Of a stretch of DNA of 64,000 nucleotides, positions 1-10,794 are shown one piece after another. The translations under genes and the position numbers were made by a program. The notes beneath the pieces are model-generated. The model made no database searches, had not been told where the DNA came from, and saw nothing but the letters and a program-made list of their open reading frames with translations. Numbering within the stretch: the first letter of the stretch is position 1; each line of letters opens with the position of its first letter. The DNA is from Elgaria multicarinata webbii (taxonomy: Eukaryota; Chordata; Lepidosauria; Squamata; Anguidae): positions 10,341,001 to 10,405,000 of the forward strand of contig NC_086192.1 of NCBI RefSeq assembly GCF_023053635.1, read 5' to 3'.

Positions 1-150
1 GTCGTGGGCTCTCCCACACTCAAGGCATTCAAGAGGCAGCTGGAGAGCCATCTGTCAGGGATGCTTTAAGGTGGATTCCTGCATTGAGCAGGGGGTTGGA
101 CTTGATGGCCTTAGAGGCCCTTTCCAACTCTACTATTCTATGGTTCTATA
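1..150 (+). mobile_element. CR1 LINE, 3' end fragment
   Basis: The sequence shows the typical CR1 3' end: a CTCCCACACT...TTCAAGAGGCAGCTGG stretch, TTGGACTTGATGGCCTTAGA, and the terminal CTACTATTCTATGGTTCTAT. The left side is cut by the window edge. Confidence 0.85.
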
Positions 151-231
151 ATGGGATGTCCCAAGCTCTAACCTGGCGGGAGTATCCTTTGCGATGGGCA
201 CAGACACCCTGAATCAGCTTTCCAGAGTTTA

Positions 232-297
232 AAGGCACAACCCTATGCATGTTAAGGCAGAAAGAAGTCCTGCAACTCCCAGCATGCCCCAGACAGC
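232..297 (+). mobile_element. Half copy of palindromic MITE (TAA-target family)
   Basis: It begins AGGCACAACCCTATGCATGT and continues through GTCCTGCAACTCCCAGCATG, matching one arm of the full palindrome at 40,266–40,383. Only the left arm is present. Confidence 0.6.
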
Positions 298-743
298 CAT
301 GCTTCGATGTTTATCGATTCCTTATCATGCGTTTTATTGTTTCGCATTACATTGTTTCTATTCTTTTAAAGATCTGCATTGTATTTTAGACTTTCAACTA
401 TGTTTTAAAAACGCAGCTTAGTTTTTTAACTGGTTGCAATCCACCCGGAGAACATCGGTTATTGGACGGATTAGAAAGGTCCGAAATAAACGATTTGTTC
501 CAGCACATCTCAAGAGCCTCAGCTTTTTGCCTTCCATGCTTTTCTCTGCAACGACAAGAGACCCAACCTCTGCCACGGCATTTCTCCTTATACGTGTTTA
601 CAGGAAAGGTCTTTTGCATAATCTTACGCAGAAACAGTGCCCAGGATTGCAAGCGGGCCTGCTACCTGAGGCAGCAGATATTGGTGCCAGGAAACAGGGG
701 TGTCAAGCCAGGGCGTAGAATAACAGATTCATGGCACTGAAAG

Positions 744-1171
744 TGTTAGCATAAGCGACTCCATTTTTAAAAGGAAACTATGAAGCAGCCATTAAGCAGC
801 AAACGAGGCATCACGTACGAGAGAGTGTCTTCTTGGGTGTCTCCTTGTGTCTGTCTTATCTAACGAAAATAAGAGCCTCAAATCCAGTGCAAAAGTTAGC
901 TTACAGTAGAGCAAAGGGATTGTTTAACAAAGATTCGCTATGCTCCAGTGTTACGTTCTGATTGGTTCATGCCGCTACTGGGCACTGCCCTTTGCAGGCT
1001 TCAAATGCTGTACCGAATTCCTAATTTCTCTGTCTGACTGCTCGCCTTCAAGAGACCAGACCTTGATTACTAATCAATAAAGCGCTTTTGAACCCTCTGT
1101 CGCTGGAAGTGTGGAGTCGTGCTTAGGGGCTGATTGGATCTCGTCTCTGGGTGAAGAACATTTATCTAACA
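744..1171 (+). mobile_element. Solo LTR, gammaretrovirus-like (class I) fossil
   Basis: The 428-bp unit starts TGTTAGCATAAG, ends TTTATCTAACA, and is flanked by the 4-bp direct repeat AAAG (740–743 and 1,172–1,175). It has an inverted-CCAAT-like GATTGGTT near 960 and a poly(A) signal AATAAA at 1,076–1,081 followed by a U5-like segment. The 4-bp duplication and TG...CA ends fit a class I endogenous retrovirus. No internal region follows, so it is a solo LTR left by recombination between LTRs. It sits inside an older CR1-like fragment. Confidence 0.7.
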
Positions 1172-1625
1172 AAAGGGCCCTTGGAGGTCACCTAAGCCAG
1201 CCCCCTGCATGCTCAATGCAGGATGCAGCTGCATCCCCCAACCCAGAAGTTTCAACTACCGTATTTCTTCGATCCTAAGACACACTTTCCCCCCCATATA
1301 AACATCTCTAAAAATGGGGTGCATCTTAGAATCGCGGGTGTGTTTCTTATTTCTTAGAATCAAAGCTTTTTTTCTGTTGGCGGTACTGAAATTATTATGT
1401 GTCTTACAATCGATGGCGTCTTAGAATCGAAGAAATACGTTACAACGCCCATCATCCTTGACTATTGGTCCTCGTGTCTGGGACTGATGGGGGTTGAGTC
1501 CCAAACATCTGGCTGACATAAGGTTGGGAAAGACCGAGCTACAGTATTCCTGACAGATGGCCATGAAGCCGCTGCTTAAATACCTCCAAACAAAGGAGGG
1601 TTTGCCACCTCCCAAAGCCGTTCTG
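1172..1625 (-). mobile_element. Old CR1-like fragment, interrupted by a MITE
   Basis: CTTGGAGGTCACC...GCTCAATGCAGGA (1,180–1,230) and GACAGATGGCCATGAAGCCG (1,551–1,570) with the following CTCCAAACAAAGGAGGG are antisense CR1 motifs. The MITE at 1,255–1,440 lies between the two halves. Confidence 0.5.
1255..1440. mobile_element. MITE with TA target site, Tc1/mariner-like (copy 1)
   Basis: Terminal inverted repeats CGTATTTCTTCGATCCTAAG and its complement end the element. It has internal palindromic CTTAGAATCG copies and a conserved CTGTTGGCGGTACTGAAATT block shared with 53,028–53,206. The flanking TA fits Tc1/mariner integration. It has no coding capacity. Confidence 0.65.
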
Positions 1626-1644
1626 TTCTAATGTCAAATCACTC

Positions 1645-1992
1645 TTAGAAGCAGGTGGCCACCAGGAGCAGGGCCTTCTCTGCTGTGGCACCCTGGCTGC
1701 AGAATGAGCTCCCTAGAGAGGTTCACCTGGCACCTACGTTATATTCTTTTCAACGCCAGGTAAATACCTTTATTTTCTCCAGTATTTTCCCAGTTTATCA
1801 TCTTAGCCTTTTAACTTTGCTGTTTTAAATCTGTATAAATCTCTGCTCGGTTTTATCCTGGCTGTGCTTTTACACTGGACTTCTATATTGTGTTTTATAC
1901 CTTGGATTGTATTTGAAGGTTTTGATTTTTGTGAACCGCCCAGAGAGCTTCGGCAATTGGGCGGTATAGAAATGCAATCAGTAAATAAAATG
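1645..1992 (+). mobile_element. L2 LINE, 3' end
   Basis: It reads from the end of the L2 reverse-transcriptase frame (GAGCAGGGCCTTCTCTGCTG) to the tail TTTTGTGAACCGCCCAGAGA and GGGCGGTATAGAAATGC. It is the fullest copy of the tail that recurs throughout the window. Confidence 0.75.
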
Positions 1993-2008
1993 CAGCCGAA
2001 ATCCCATC

Positions 2009-2240
2009 AAGCCAGTGTGGTGTAGTGGCTAAAGTGTTGGACTGGGAGTCGGGAGATCCGGGTTCTAGTCCCCACTCAGCCATGGAAGCTCACTGGGTGA
2101 CTTTGGGCCTCTCACAGACTCTCAGCCCAACCTACCTCACAGGGTTGTTGTTGCTGTGAGGATAAAATGGAGCGGAGGAGGATTATGTACGGTTCCTTGG
2201 AGGAAAAAAGGTGGGATATAAATGCAATAATAAAATAAAC
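2009..2240 (+). mobile_element. tRNA-headed SINE with L2-like tail (type 2)
   Basis: It starts GCCAGTGTGGTGTAGTGGCT with box A, has box-B GGTTCTAGTCCCC, a body with CTCAGCCCAACCTACCTCAC, and the tail AAAGGTGGGATATAAATGCA. Confidence 0.75.
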
Positions 2241-2497
2241 AAATACTGTGCTTCAGTTTCCACACACTGGATCTACATCCCACCATCTGGAGCAACAGAA
2301 AACAAAGTCTGCCCCATCTTCTGCTTAACTGTCCTTTAGAGATACTTAAAGTCAGTGAACCCATCTCCCCTTACTATCTTCCCTTCTGTAGGCTAAACAC
2401 AGACTCCTCTCGGCACAGAGTTTATGCAATCTCTAGCATGAGGAACTTCAAGCATTTTATTATACACGGAAGGCTTTAGACCCATGCGCCGTAGTAC

Positions 2498-2599
2498 CTG
2501 TGAAGTTTCCATTGTGCTGTTCTTTGCTCATCCCTATGCGCCTCTGGTCACAGTCCGTTCCATTTTCTGCCATTTCATAGATCAGTCACTTTCGGGGAC
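2498..2599 (-). CDS. VMP1: Vacuole membrane protein 1, first coding exon (partial gene)
   Basis: VMP1 is an ER multispanning scramblase that works with TMEM41B in autophagosome formation and lipoprotein release. The exon carries 26 bp of 5' UTR, then ATG at 2,573 and 25 codons reading [20 protein letters not shown] and then NGNFT, plus one base of the next codon. Human begins MAENGKNCDQRRVAMNKEHH (from memory). The donor is ACAG|GTACTA (intron from 2,497). The acceptor is probably GTTAG|GTCC at 2,600, with a weak pyrimidine tract. The gene runs leftward out of the window; exon 3 (charged RREREER stretch and first membrane span) is not in 1–2,497. The identity is supported independently by its head-to-head position with PTRH2. 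Confidence 0.92.
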
Positions 2600-3635
2600 C
2601 TAACGTCAGAAAGACACACAAAGAAAGGAGTTAACTAGAGATATGATCTCAACAGCAAAAAGTCTACGCAAGAGGCTTCAGCAGGGGTCCGCCTTTCCGC
2701 TTGCTGTCTCCTCCACGGATGATTTCATGGGCTTCTGGAGAGGGAAATGACCCCCCCCCCCACACCACACTGAATTAATTTGGAATGTTAGAATGACAGC
2801 CTCAGTGAAATGAACAGTTTTGAGTTGTTGATCACTGTAATAACATACTATTGAAATTGATATAGCAGGGTTTCCCCATTTTTTTAATTATGAATATTAA
2901 CAAAACAGAACAAAAAGATAAATCGTGAAAAACAAAACAAAAAAATTACATATATAGGAATATCATCATTTTTTCCATTAGGTAAATCATTAAAAAAATG
3001 GGTGTGTGTGTGAGAGAGTTATTCATAGGTTTCAAGAAAAATGGACCATATAGCCATTTATTTATCCACTCGCAAGTCGCGCCTATATAACACCTGTTCA
3101 AATGTTGATAACGTTAAGTCCTCAATCCAAATGCATTATGGGAGATGAGCATTTGTCCTTCCAGTGTGATAATATCAGACTTCTAGCTGTCATAAGGGCT
3201 CTGAAAATCTATTTGCACTGACCATGCGTTAATTTCCACGAAGCTGGTAAGTAGTTTAGGACATACACTTTGTTCCATATTAAAGACTGTTCCAGTACAA
3301 AGTTTATCCGTATTATAACCTCCTCCCAAAAGGGGGCAACTACGGGGCACTGCCAAAACGTATGAATTAAAGAAGCATTAGGTGCATTACATCTCCAACA
3401 GTTATGTAGGTTAGACAGACCCTACGATTGATGTATTGGCAAACATTCCTGTTTTTGTACGGCTCTTGTATTTGTGAGCCACTTTGGGCGCATTTTGTGG
3501 AAAAGTGGAATGGAAATGAAATGAACGCACTCTGGAGGTCTTGAGTGCAAGCTGGAAAAAGGAGCAAGGGCCGTTTATGAACTCAGCATAAAATTGGGGA
3601 CTAAAGCTGCAATCCTGTTACGCATATTTAGGAAC

Positions 3636-3770
3636 ATAGGGAGCTGCTTTATATAGATTTGGACCATGGGTCCATATAGCCCAGTGCAGTGGTGCACCAG
3701 GGTATTAAGCAAGTTTTTATCCTGTCCTATCTGGAGATGCTGGAGACTGAAACTAGGATTTTCTGCCGAG
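3636..3770 (-). mobile_element. tRNA-headed SINE fragment (type 3)
   Basis: Antisense copy with ATAGGGAGCTGCTTTATATA, GGACCATGGGTCCATATAGC and CTGGAGATGCTGGAGACTGA, matching the 3' and middle parts of the element at 14,661–14,845. Confidence 0.6.
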
Positions 3771-4814
3771 AAACTGATCTACTCTCCCACTAGTTACAAT
3801 GGGGTTTGTCTCAGAGTAAACATGGATCGGACTGTGCTGTAGGGAAGAGGAGGGGCCCTGGTGACCAGAAAGCCCGGCTTGGCTACCAAGGCCAGCCAAA
3901 ATTTGTAAACCCTTGTGGCTTCAGAGTCAATAGCTCTGCATCATTAGGTCTGCTGGGTTCAAGCATGTTTAATAAAGCAGCATGTTATATACATGCTAAC
4001 CACCAGAGGGAGCACTACCATATGACCATATGTAACCCAAGCATCTCATTTAAAAAAAAAAATACAGAGGGAAATTCTAGTCCTCATGGTCGCAGAAATG
4101 AGTAAGAAAATATTAAAAGTAAAAATACCAAGGAGTGTAAACAAGTAGAATAAAACCTGAGTTCATTACGTTCTCCAAACTCATATGCTGTCTCAAGTTT
4201 TAAACGTGGAATCTAGGTAGAGATGTGAAGGCTGGAGGTGGAGGAGGCAGAAAAATTGGGAGGAACAGATTTTTTTAAAATGCTGTTTTCCCATTTTTTC
4301 TTTGAGGGATTTTGGGAAAACTGGGAAAAGGGGAGGAGGTGCTTTTCTGAAAGTTTCAGAGGGTTTTCCCCTAAGCTTTCACATCTGTTTCTTTTACGCA
4401 CTTGACACTACAATTTGTTTTAATGATAGAGCAGGGATAGTAAGGCGTATTAGTAAAGGTACAAGAATTTCTCAGAACACATCGCTGTGGTTTGCACGTC
4501 ACGGCAACCCAGAGATTGGTTCCTCTTGACAGAGAGAGCAGCAAAAGAAGCCAGGGACTCCCTAACTCTGGTTTGGTTTGGTTAGGGTGACATTTGAACT
4601 GAGAATGCTGGCTCACCTATCGCCCTTGACCAGCCAGAATTGTAAATCCGGATTTATTCTTGCATCACAACTCTGGCTTCAGGGGAAGGATCACCCTTTT
4701 AAGCCCTACTCCTCAAAGGTATGTACAGGTAGACACATATGAGCTATGCCTGTCACCTTCCAAACAGAGAGGCTTAGACACGAAACTTCCTGAAATATGG
4801 TTTGTTCAGTGCAG

Positions 4815-5110
4815 ATCTAGTGCTTAACCATGGTTAACACAAACCATGGTTTACAAACCCACTTCAAACCAGGATTTCTCATCTGGGCTGTCAAAAAAGA
4901 GTAACATTTCCCAGACAAAACAACCCATAAACAACCGACAGGTTCACATGTAACAACCCATGGGTTAAAGAACCCGGAGTTCACAGCCCAACAAGAAAAT
5001 GTAGGTTCTCTTTCTGGGGTGCTCATGGATAACAAATCATGATTTGTTAGCAGGCTTTCATTCACACATCAAGACAACCCAGAATTCAACAACCCATACC
5101 ATGGGTTAGT
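4815..5110. mobile_element. Degenerate MITE rich in ACCCATGGGTT-type palindromes
   Basis: Repeated short palindromes (AACCATGGTT at 4,826 and 4,844, AACCCATGGGTT at 4,955, AATCATGATT at 5,036) and CAACCCATACCATGGGTTAG near 5,090 resemble the palindrome at 10,641–10,730. The ends are not clear. Confidence 0.4.
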
Positions 5111-5614
5111 GTTATGTACGAACCAGGCCAGAAAGTCCATCAACTCTAAGCAAGGCACCCACGGCACTGTCATCAAAATGACAGCCAAATTGCATGCAAG
5201 GCTTCTTCAGCAGAACTGCTCACCCATGCAAGCAGAGCGTCATACACAAATGCAAGACAAAGTATCTGAAACATTTACAGTTTGGGGAGGGAGAATGAAG
5301 AGGAAAAAAGAATCTTCCTCATTGTTTTATTTCTGAGTGTCTGGCGCCGTTTACATGAGATGGACGTAGACCTCTCTGCCCACAAGGAGTTCTTTGTGGC
5401 CTGTCCGTCAATTTCGACAATGCTCCATTCAGCCCCGTCCCATCTCATAACATTATTTCTTTGGGAAAACAGGGAGCGCTAATTGAAAAAAAATTGTGTT
5501 GTTTGCAACAGCAGCAAAGATGGATCGGGCAGATTGGGGGGCGTCACTTTGCAATGAAACCGTGTGTCAAAGCATAGATAGCCAGCATCACTCCACTGCC
5601 AATTAGTTTCCGGG

Positions 5615-5998
5615 CAAAGTACAAAGTGTTGGTCATTACCTTTAAAGCCCTAAATGGTTTAGGTCCAGGTTACCTGCGGGATCGCCTTCTCCCATATAGT
5701 CCGCCATGCACACTCAGGTCCTCTGGGGTGAACTTACTTCAGTCAGCTAAAACTAGGCTGACATCAGTTTCCCAGAGGACCTTTTCTTCTGTCTCCCCCA
5801 GATTGTGGAACAGCCTGCCGGAGGAGATTCGTAAAATTAACTCTATATGTGATTTTAAGGCAGCTTTAAAGACTAGCCTTTTCCGGCAGGCCTATCCAGA
5901 TCAATGTTAAATCATGAATTTTTAAGATGTATTGATTCCTGTTCTAATGTTGTTCCCCGCCTCGATCCAAAGGGAGAGGTGGGTAAGAAATAAATTTA
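5615..5998 (+). mobile_element. L2 LINE, reverse-transcriptase C-terminus and 3' end
   Basis: The open frame at 5,626–5,910 reads FKALNGLGPGYLRDRLLPYS, then FSSVSPRLWNSLPEEIRK and KAALKTSLFRQAY, the usual end of an L2 ORF2. It is followed by the tail CCCCGCCTCGATCCAAAGGG and AAGAAATAAATT. It is not a host gene. Confidence 0.85.
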
Positions 5999-6010
5999 TT
6001 ATTATTATTA

Positions 6011-6057
<47 letters not shown>

Positions 6058-6058
6058 C
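5993..6058 (+). repeat. (ATT)n microsatellite at L2 tail
   Basis: About 20 units of ATT grow out of the L2 3' end, as usual for this LINE. Confidence 0.95.
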
Positions 6059-6299
6059 ATTCATTCTATCTAAAACTGGACTCTATTTAAGAGAGACAAG
6101 TGGGACCTGCAACCAACCGGCCAGCCATGCCCTCTTCTCCTGTATTCCATTCCATCTCCTCACAATTGTTAGTCAGCATTCTGTATCCACTGGACATACT
6201 CAGTCCTCATTGGGGGTTTGGGGGATTCCCTCCAACCCTTGGAGGGGGTCAGGTGTTGTTGGGGTGCGTGGCTTCTGCAAACCTCGAGATCCCATCAAG

Positions 6300-6526
6300 C
6301 CTGATGATATTCCACCATTTTTCCTCTTTCAAGGAACCCAAGGCGGCTTACATGGTCCTCCTCCTCTGAATTTTATCTTCACAACCACCCTTTGAGGTAG
6401 GTTAGGCTGAGAGTCAGTGATGGGCCCAAAGTCCACCCAGTGCGCTTCATAGCCAAGCAGGGACTAGAACCCGGATCTCCGAAGTCCCAGTCCAGCACTC
6501 TAACCACGTCACCACACTGACTCTGA
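6300..6526 (-). mobile_element. tRNA-headed SINE (type 2)
   Basis: Antisense copy: AACCCAAGGCGGCTTACATG, CTTTGAGGTAGGTTAGGCTG, GAACCCGGATCTCC (box B complement) and CACGTCACCACACTGAC. Confidence 0.75.
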
Positions 6527-7149
6527 ACATCCACTTGGGCCTGGATGGAGCTGTTATTTTATTTATTCAGTACTGAAACTTATATACTGATCAATACAAT
6601 ATAATATCTAAGTGATATGTCTTTCCATTCAAGGAGAAACGGACTATTAGATAGTTGAGACTTTACGGACGGGAAATTTTTGGTGAACGTTAGAATGGTA
6701 AGTGTTTCAACGGCACACCTTGTTTAATCAATATTATTGATTTAGAACGTGTCTTAATTGAATGTTTCTCCCCCCCCCCCGGCCAACTTTACTATTCAAG
6801 CCTTGGATGTTGTGCTGTTTAGTTTTTAAATGCAAACATAATAATATGACTAGTTAAAAAAAGACTGGCTTCTCTAAACTTGGGATGCTACTGTGTTGAC
6901 AGCGTGGAGGTTTGAAGAGCCACAAACCTTGCCACAAGGTCACGCGTGGGCAACCTGGCGCATATCAGATATCACGCCTGTACTAAGTGCAGAGAGCAAG
7001 AGCAAAAATCTTTACAGACTCGCTTTGTTCTCTGCGAAACCTTACGGAGAGCCAATGTTTTACTCGGGCCGTGAGCTTAAGAACTTCTAAATCAGTACTC
7101 TAGACATGCTAGACTACAACTCCCATTCAATTTGAAACAAAGGATCAAT

Positions 7150-7610
7150 AAAACCAGTGGCTGGTCAGTTGAGGAAGGCTTCCTGGAAAAGAGTTGTTTT
7201 CAAGAGGTGCCGGAAGCAGCTTAGTGTTGACGCCTGCCTGACCTCAAGGGGCAGGGAGTTCCAAAGAGAAGGGGCCACCACACTGAAGGCTCTTCTCCTG
7301 GTGAACTCCAAACGGACCATAGGCCCATGTGAGACCACCTGGAGCATGCCCTCAGTTGACCTCAGGTTGATAGGGGAGAAGGTGCTCTCTCAGGTATCCT
7401 GGTCCCAAGTTGTTTAGGGCTTTGTACACTAGTACCAAAAATTTAAACCTGGCCTGGTAGCCAATAGGCAGCCAGTGCAATTCCCTCAGCAAAGGTGGCA
7501 GCTCCTGACAACAGCCGAGCTGCTGCGTTCTGCAGTAGTTCCAGCTTCCAGAGCAGCCTTAAGGGCAGCCCCACATGGAGCGCATTGCAGTAATCCAGAC
7601 TTGAGGTTAC
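7150..7610 (-). mobile_element. L2 LINE ORF2 fragment
   Basis: The minus strand reads TRRRAFSVVAPSLWNSLPLE (7,165–7,347), and further upstream it gives the L2 segment around LDYCNAL...LQNAAARLL (7,480–7,610). Two overlapping frames reflect age. Confidence 0.8.
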
Positions 7611-8035
7611 TAATAACACAATAATAGTTAGATTATGTATGGGGTTTTTTTGTGCCCTTTAATTGTTCTTTTAAACTGTATTTCGAAGGAGAATAAAATT
7701 ACGTGGGGCGTAAAAGAAAACAAACCGGCTCAATCATCTAAAGGACAGCTCTTGAAATATTTCAACATCTCTCTCGTACGGCCTCTTCCTCAACACTGAA
7801 TCCATTGTGACACCCTCTTTAAAAGCAAAGGTGTAACCTACTTCTAGGACCTCTTCCACCAGGTGGAGTCCAATGTTCTAGGGCACATACCTCACATGGC
7901 GCTTTGGACAGGCCTGTTAAACCAGTTCACCCAATGTGGACCGACAGTAGGCAGGAGTGTACAGAAGATAGATCAAGACCTAGTAGTAAATCTCAAGGCG
8001 ATTTGCACTAAATTGCAGCTACTTGCCTGAAACTT

Positions 8036-8515
8036 AAGAATATAAGACGTGCTATGTTGGATCAGACCAAAGGGTGCTTCTTGTCCAGCATTCGGTTCAC
8101 ACAGTGACCAGCCCAGCTGTCTGTGGGAAGTCCACATTGGACATATGTGCAATAGCATCCTCCCACCCATGTTCCCCAGCAACTGGTGTAACATAGGCAT
8201 ACTGCCTCTGATAATGGAGGTTACACTAAGCCACCAGGACTAGTAATTTTTGTGAACCGCCCAGAGAGCTTCGGCTATTGGGCGGTATAAAAATGTAATA
8301 AATAAATAGTAGCCATTGATAGCCTTCTCCTCCAGGTATTTATCCAACCCCCTTTTAAACCCATCCAAATGGGTGGCCATCACTCCATCTTAGAGTAGTG
8401 AATTCCATAATTTAACTCTGTGCTGTGTGAAGCAGTCCTTCCTTTGAACTGCCCTGAATCTCCCACCTATCAGCTTCATAGGATGACCCCCCGGGTTCTA
8501 GTATTATGAGAAAGG
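8036..8515 (-). mobile_element. CR1-family LINE 3' region, interrupted by an L2 tail
   Basis: Antisense of the CR1 type ending TTCTTATGTTC: GCTATGTTGGATCAGACCAA, CACCCATGTTCCCCAGCAAC, CCAGGACTAGTA, then after the insertion GTAGCCATTGATAGCC through CATCCAAATGGGTGGCCATC to GGTTCTAGTATTATGAG. The same element occurs uninterrupted at 35,604–35,960. Confidence 0.7.
8246..8306 (+). mobile_element. Very short L2 3'-tail insertion with target-site duplication
   Basis: Only the L2 tail is present: TTTTTGTGAACCGCCCAGAG, TTGGGCGGTATAAAAATG and AATAAATAAAT. It is flanked by TAGTA (8,241–8,245 and 8,307–8,311). The related CR1 copy at 35,804 gives the empty site GGACTAGTAGCCAT. Confidence 0.75.
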
Positions 8516-8519
8516 CTAC

Positions 8520-8835
8520 AGGGGTGCAATGGATGACTATCAAGGAAAGAGCCTTTTCTGTAGCACCCCCCTATTTGTTGAATGCCCTTCCCGGAGAGAT
8601 CTGCCTGGCATCTTTACTGTACACATTTAAACACCAAATTAAGATCTTCCTCTTCCAGATGGCACAGAAACTTTAGTGTGCTGCTCTGATTATTAACTTC
8701 ACTGCTGGCACTTTAATATTTTCATCAATTGTATCCATGGTTTGGGTTATCATTTTATTGTTTTGGAGGTATTTTAATGGTTGCAAACCCTAGTGGATTT
8801 GCCAGTTCAGCGGCATATACATTTAATAAAGAATA
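8520..8835 (+). mobile_element. L2-like LINE 3' region
   Basis: AAAGAGCCTTTTCTGTAGCA...CCGGAGAGATCTGCCTGGCA is a degraded L2 ORF2 C-terminus (AFS...P...LP.EI). It is followed by a T-rich 3' UTR. Confidence 0.55.
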
Positions 8836-9094
8836 GACTGACAAGAATTTCTGTCTCCCAGTTATTTAACAAGGCAACAACAACAAAACACACACACACA
8901 CAAATTATACTGCTGAAATGAAGAGAGTTTGGAGTAGCTGGGAGTACGGGGTTGCTGGTTTTTGTGAAACACTGTGAGCTCCGTGCAGTTCTGATACGTA
9001 AGACAAATTCCTGGACTCAGAATTCTTTAATTCCTTTGCACTAGGCACTGGCTGATGGATCTTGGGATTCTAATAAAAAACAAAAGCAAGCTGG

Positions 9095-9228
9095 AAGTCC
9101 CACCCTAGAGGCATTCAAGAGGCAACCATCTGTCAGGGATCCTTTAAGGTGGATTCCTGCATTGAGCAGGGGGTTGGACTAGATGGCCTTAGAGGACCCT
9201 TCCAACTCTACTATTCTGATTCTATCAA
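9095..9228 (+). mobile_element. CR1 LINE, 3' end fragment
   Basis: It matches the element at 1–150: GGCATTCAAGAGGCAACC, TTGGACTAGATGGCCTTAGA and CCAACTCTACTATTCTGATT. Confidence 0.85.
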
Positions 9229-9314
9229 CTCCTATCCTAGGAAACATACTTAAGTAATGCTCTCTATTGCTAGGCAAATGATTTGTCAGGAAATATTCTA
9301 ATCACGTAGCTCTT

Positions 9315-9363
9315 GATAAGCATACCAGAACACAGCTTGATAAACATACCAGAACACAGCTTA
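9315..9363 (+). repeat. Two-copy short tandem duplication (24 bp)
   Basis: GATAAGCATACCAGAACACA is followed directly by GATAAACATACCAGAACACA, each preceded by CTT. Confidence 0.85.
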
Positions 9364-10305
9364 AGAACAGTGTTTTATAGTAACTAGGATTTCTTAGAAA
9401 ACAGAACCGTTATCACCAAAACCACATTTAAGAACAAGTCGAAATGCTACGCTCATTATAGGATATAGCAAGAAAAAGAAAAAACAAATAACTGTTCTAT
9501 AATTAAAATAGTGGGTTCTCTCCTCGTTCCCTGCTCCCTGACCCCAAGCACATCTGGTGGAATATTTCAGGTAGTACTGAACAGACCTGGGGGGTGGAAA
9601 ACACATTTTAAAATCCCTAGGCACCACAGTTGCATTTTTAGGGGTTTGAGTGAGAAGGCATTTAGGATTTTCCTACCCTGATCCCAGAATAGACAAGCAG
9701 ACTTCCTAACATATAATCGTTACATACTACATACAAGTTGCCTGGTTAAAATAAGCCCCAAAAGTCATGTTTCCCAACGGAGTGTTAATATACCTTGTAG
9801 GCGCCTTCGTCTTGGAGGTTTCAAACCAACCAGTCGGCTGTCTAAAAAGATGGAACTTTAAGTGTGGTCTACAAAACCCAGAATGAGAGAGAAACGACCA
9901 AGAATGCGAAAGGACGCTAATCGGTTCTACAAGGTTAACACAAGAGGTTTCTTAATGAGCTATAATAGTAAAAGATGGACTTGGGTATTTTTAGCACGAT
10001 GAACACCCAAAAGGGGGGGGGGAAACCAATTAGACCAAAAATTAGAACATCTCCAAAAGGCATTCCAAAGTGGCACAGAATGGCCCGGGAACAGGATACT
10101 TTAGCAGCAAAGGGAACGCAAGTCCTATATCAGGATACTGCCCTACTTAGAACTGCTCATTCTGCAAAGAAAAGAACAATTTAGAAGCTTTCAAATGTCT
10201 ACTTAGTTCAGGGGCATACTTAGAAACGGGGAGGAAAGTTTTGTTTTGCTCTCTCCGTGTGTGCGTGTGTGTATGTGTGTGTTTTACAGGCCTAGTTGGG
10301 ATAAT

Positions 10306-10400
10306 CCGGGATCTGAGCTCCAAATGTTTTGGACTGCAACTCTCAAAACCCCAGCAAGGAGAGCCAAATAGTTAGGGATTATGGCAGTTCTAGTCTGGAG
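10306..10400. mobile_element. hAT-type MITE fragment
   Basis: CTCCAAATGTTTTGGACTGC...GGCAGTTCTAGTCTGGAGGA is a palindromic core of the CAGGGGTG family seen better at 28,577–28,705. The outer ends are worn. Confidence 0.45.
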
Positions 10401-10640
10401 GAGGGTAAAGTCTAACATGAAGCTGCAGGTAAAACGTGACAAAAGATAAAAGCTGTCAAACGTATAATTGTCCCAAAGATCTCTGCATTCGTCCTGTGTA
10501 ACCTAAAAAGTGGTGGACCCCCAATATTAAAAAACAACAACAACAACCTTTTGGGGATACCCTGTTCTTCCTTGCCAGTGGTATTTAGGTGACTATTTTA
10601 CAAGTAAAGCACAATATATGAAGCCGTCTCCAAAACACTG

Positions 10641-10730
10641 ACTGGGTTCGCATGTCACAATAACCCATGATGGGTTAAATATGCCATGATGGCTTATTTA
10701 ACCCATCATGGGTTATCATGTTGTCCGTTG
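10641..10730. repeat. Long palindrome (MITE remnant) built of nested palindromes
   Basis: The arms ATAACCCATGATGGGTTAAA (10,660–10,679) and its near-perfect complement (10,699–10,718) pair over about 28 bp. Each arm contains the smaller palindrome AACCCATGATGGGTT. The flanks GGTTCGCATGTCACA and ATGTTGTCCG suggest the ends of a non-autonomous DNA transposon. Confidence 0.65.
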
Positions 10731-10794
10731 GGAAGCTTTTAATCCACAATGTGTTTATTTACCCATCCACCCAAATAAAGCTCCCTGTATTATT

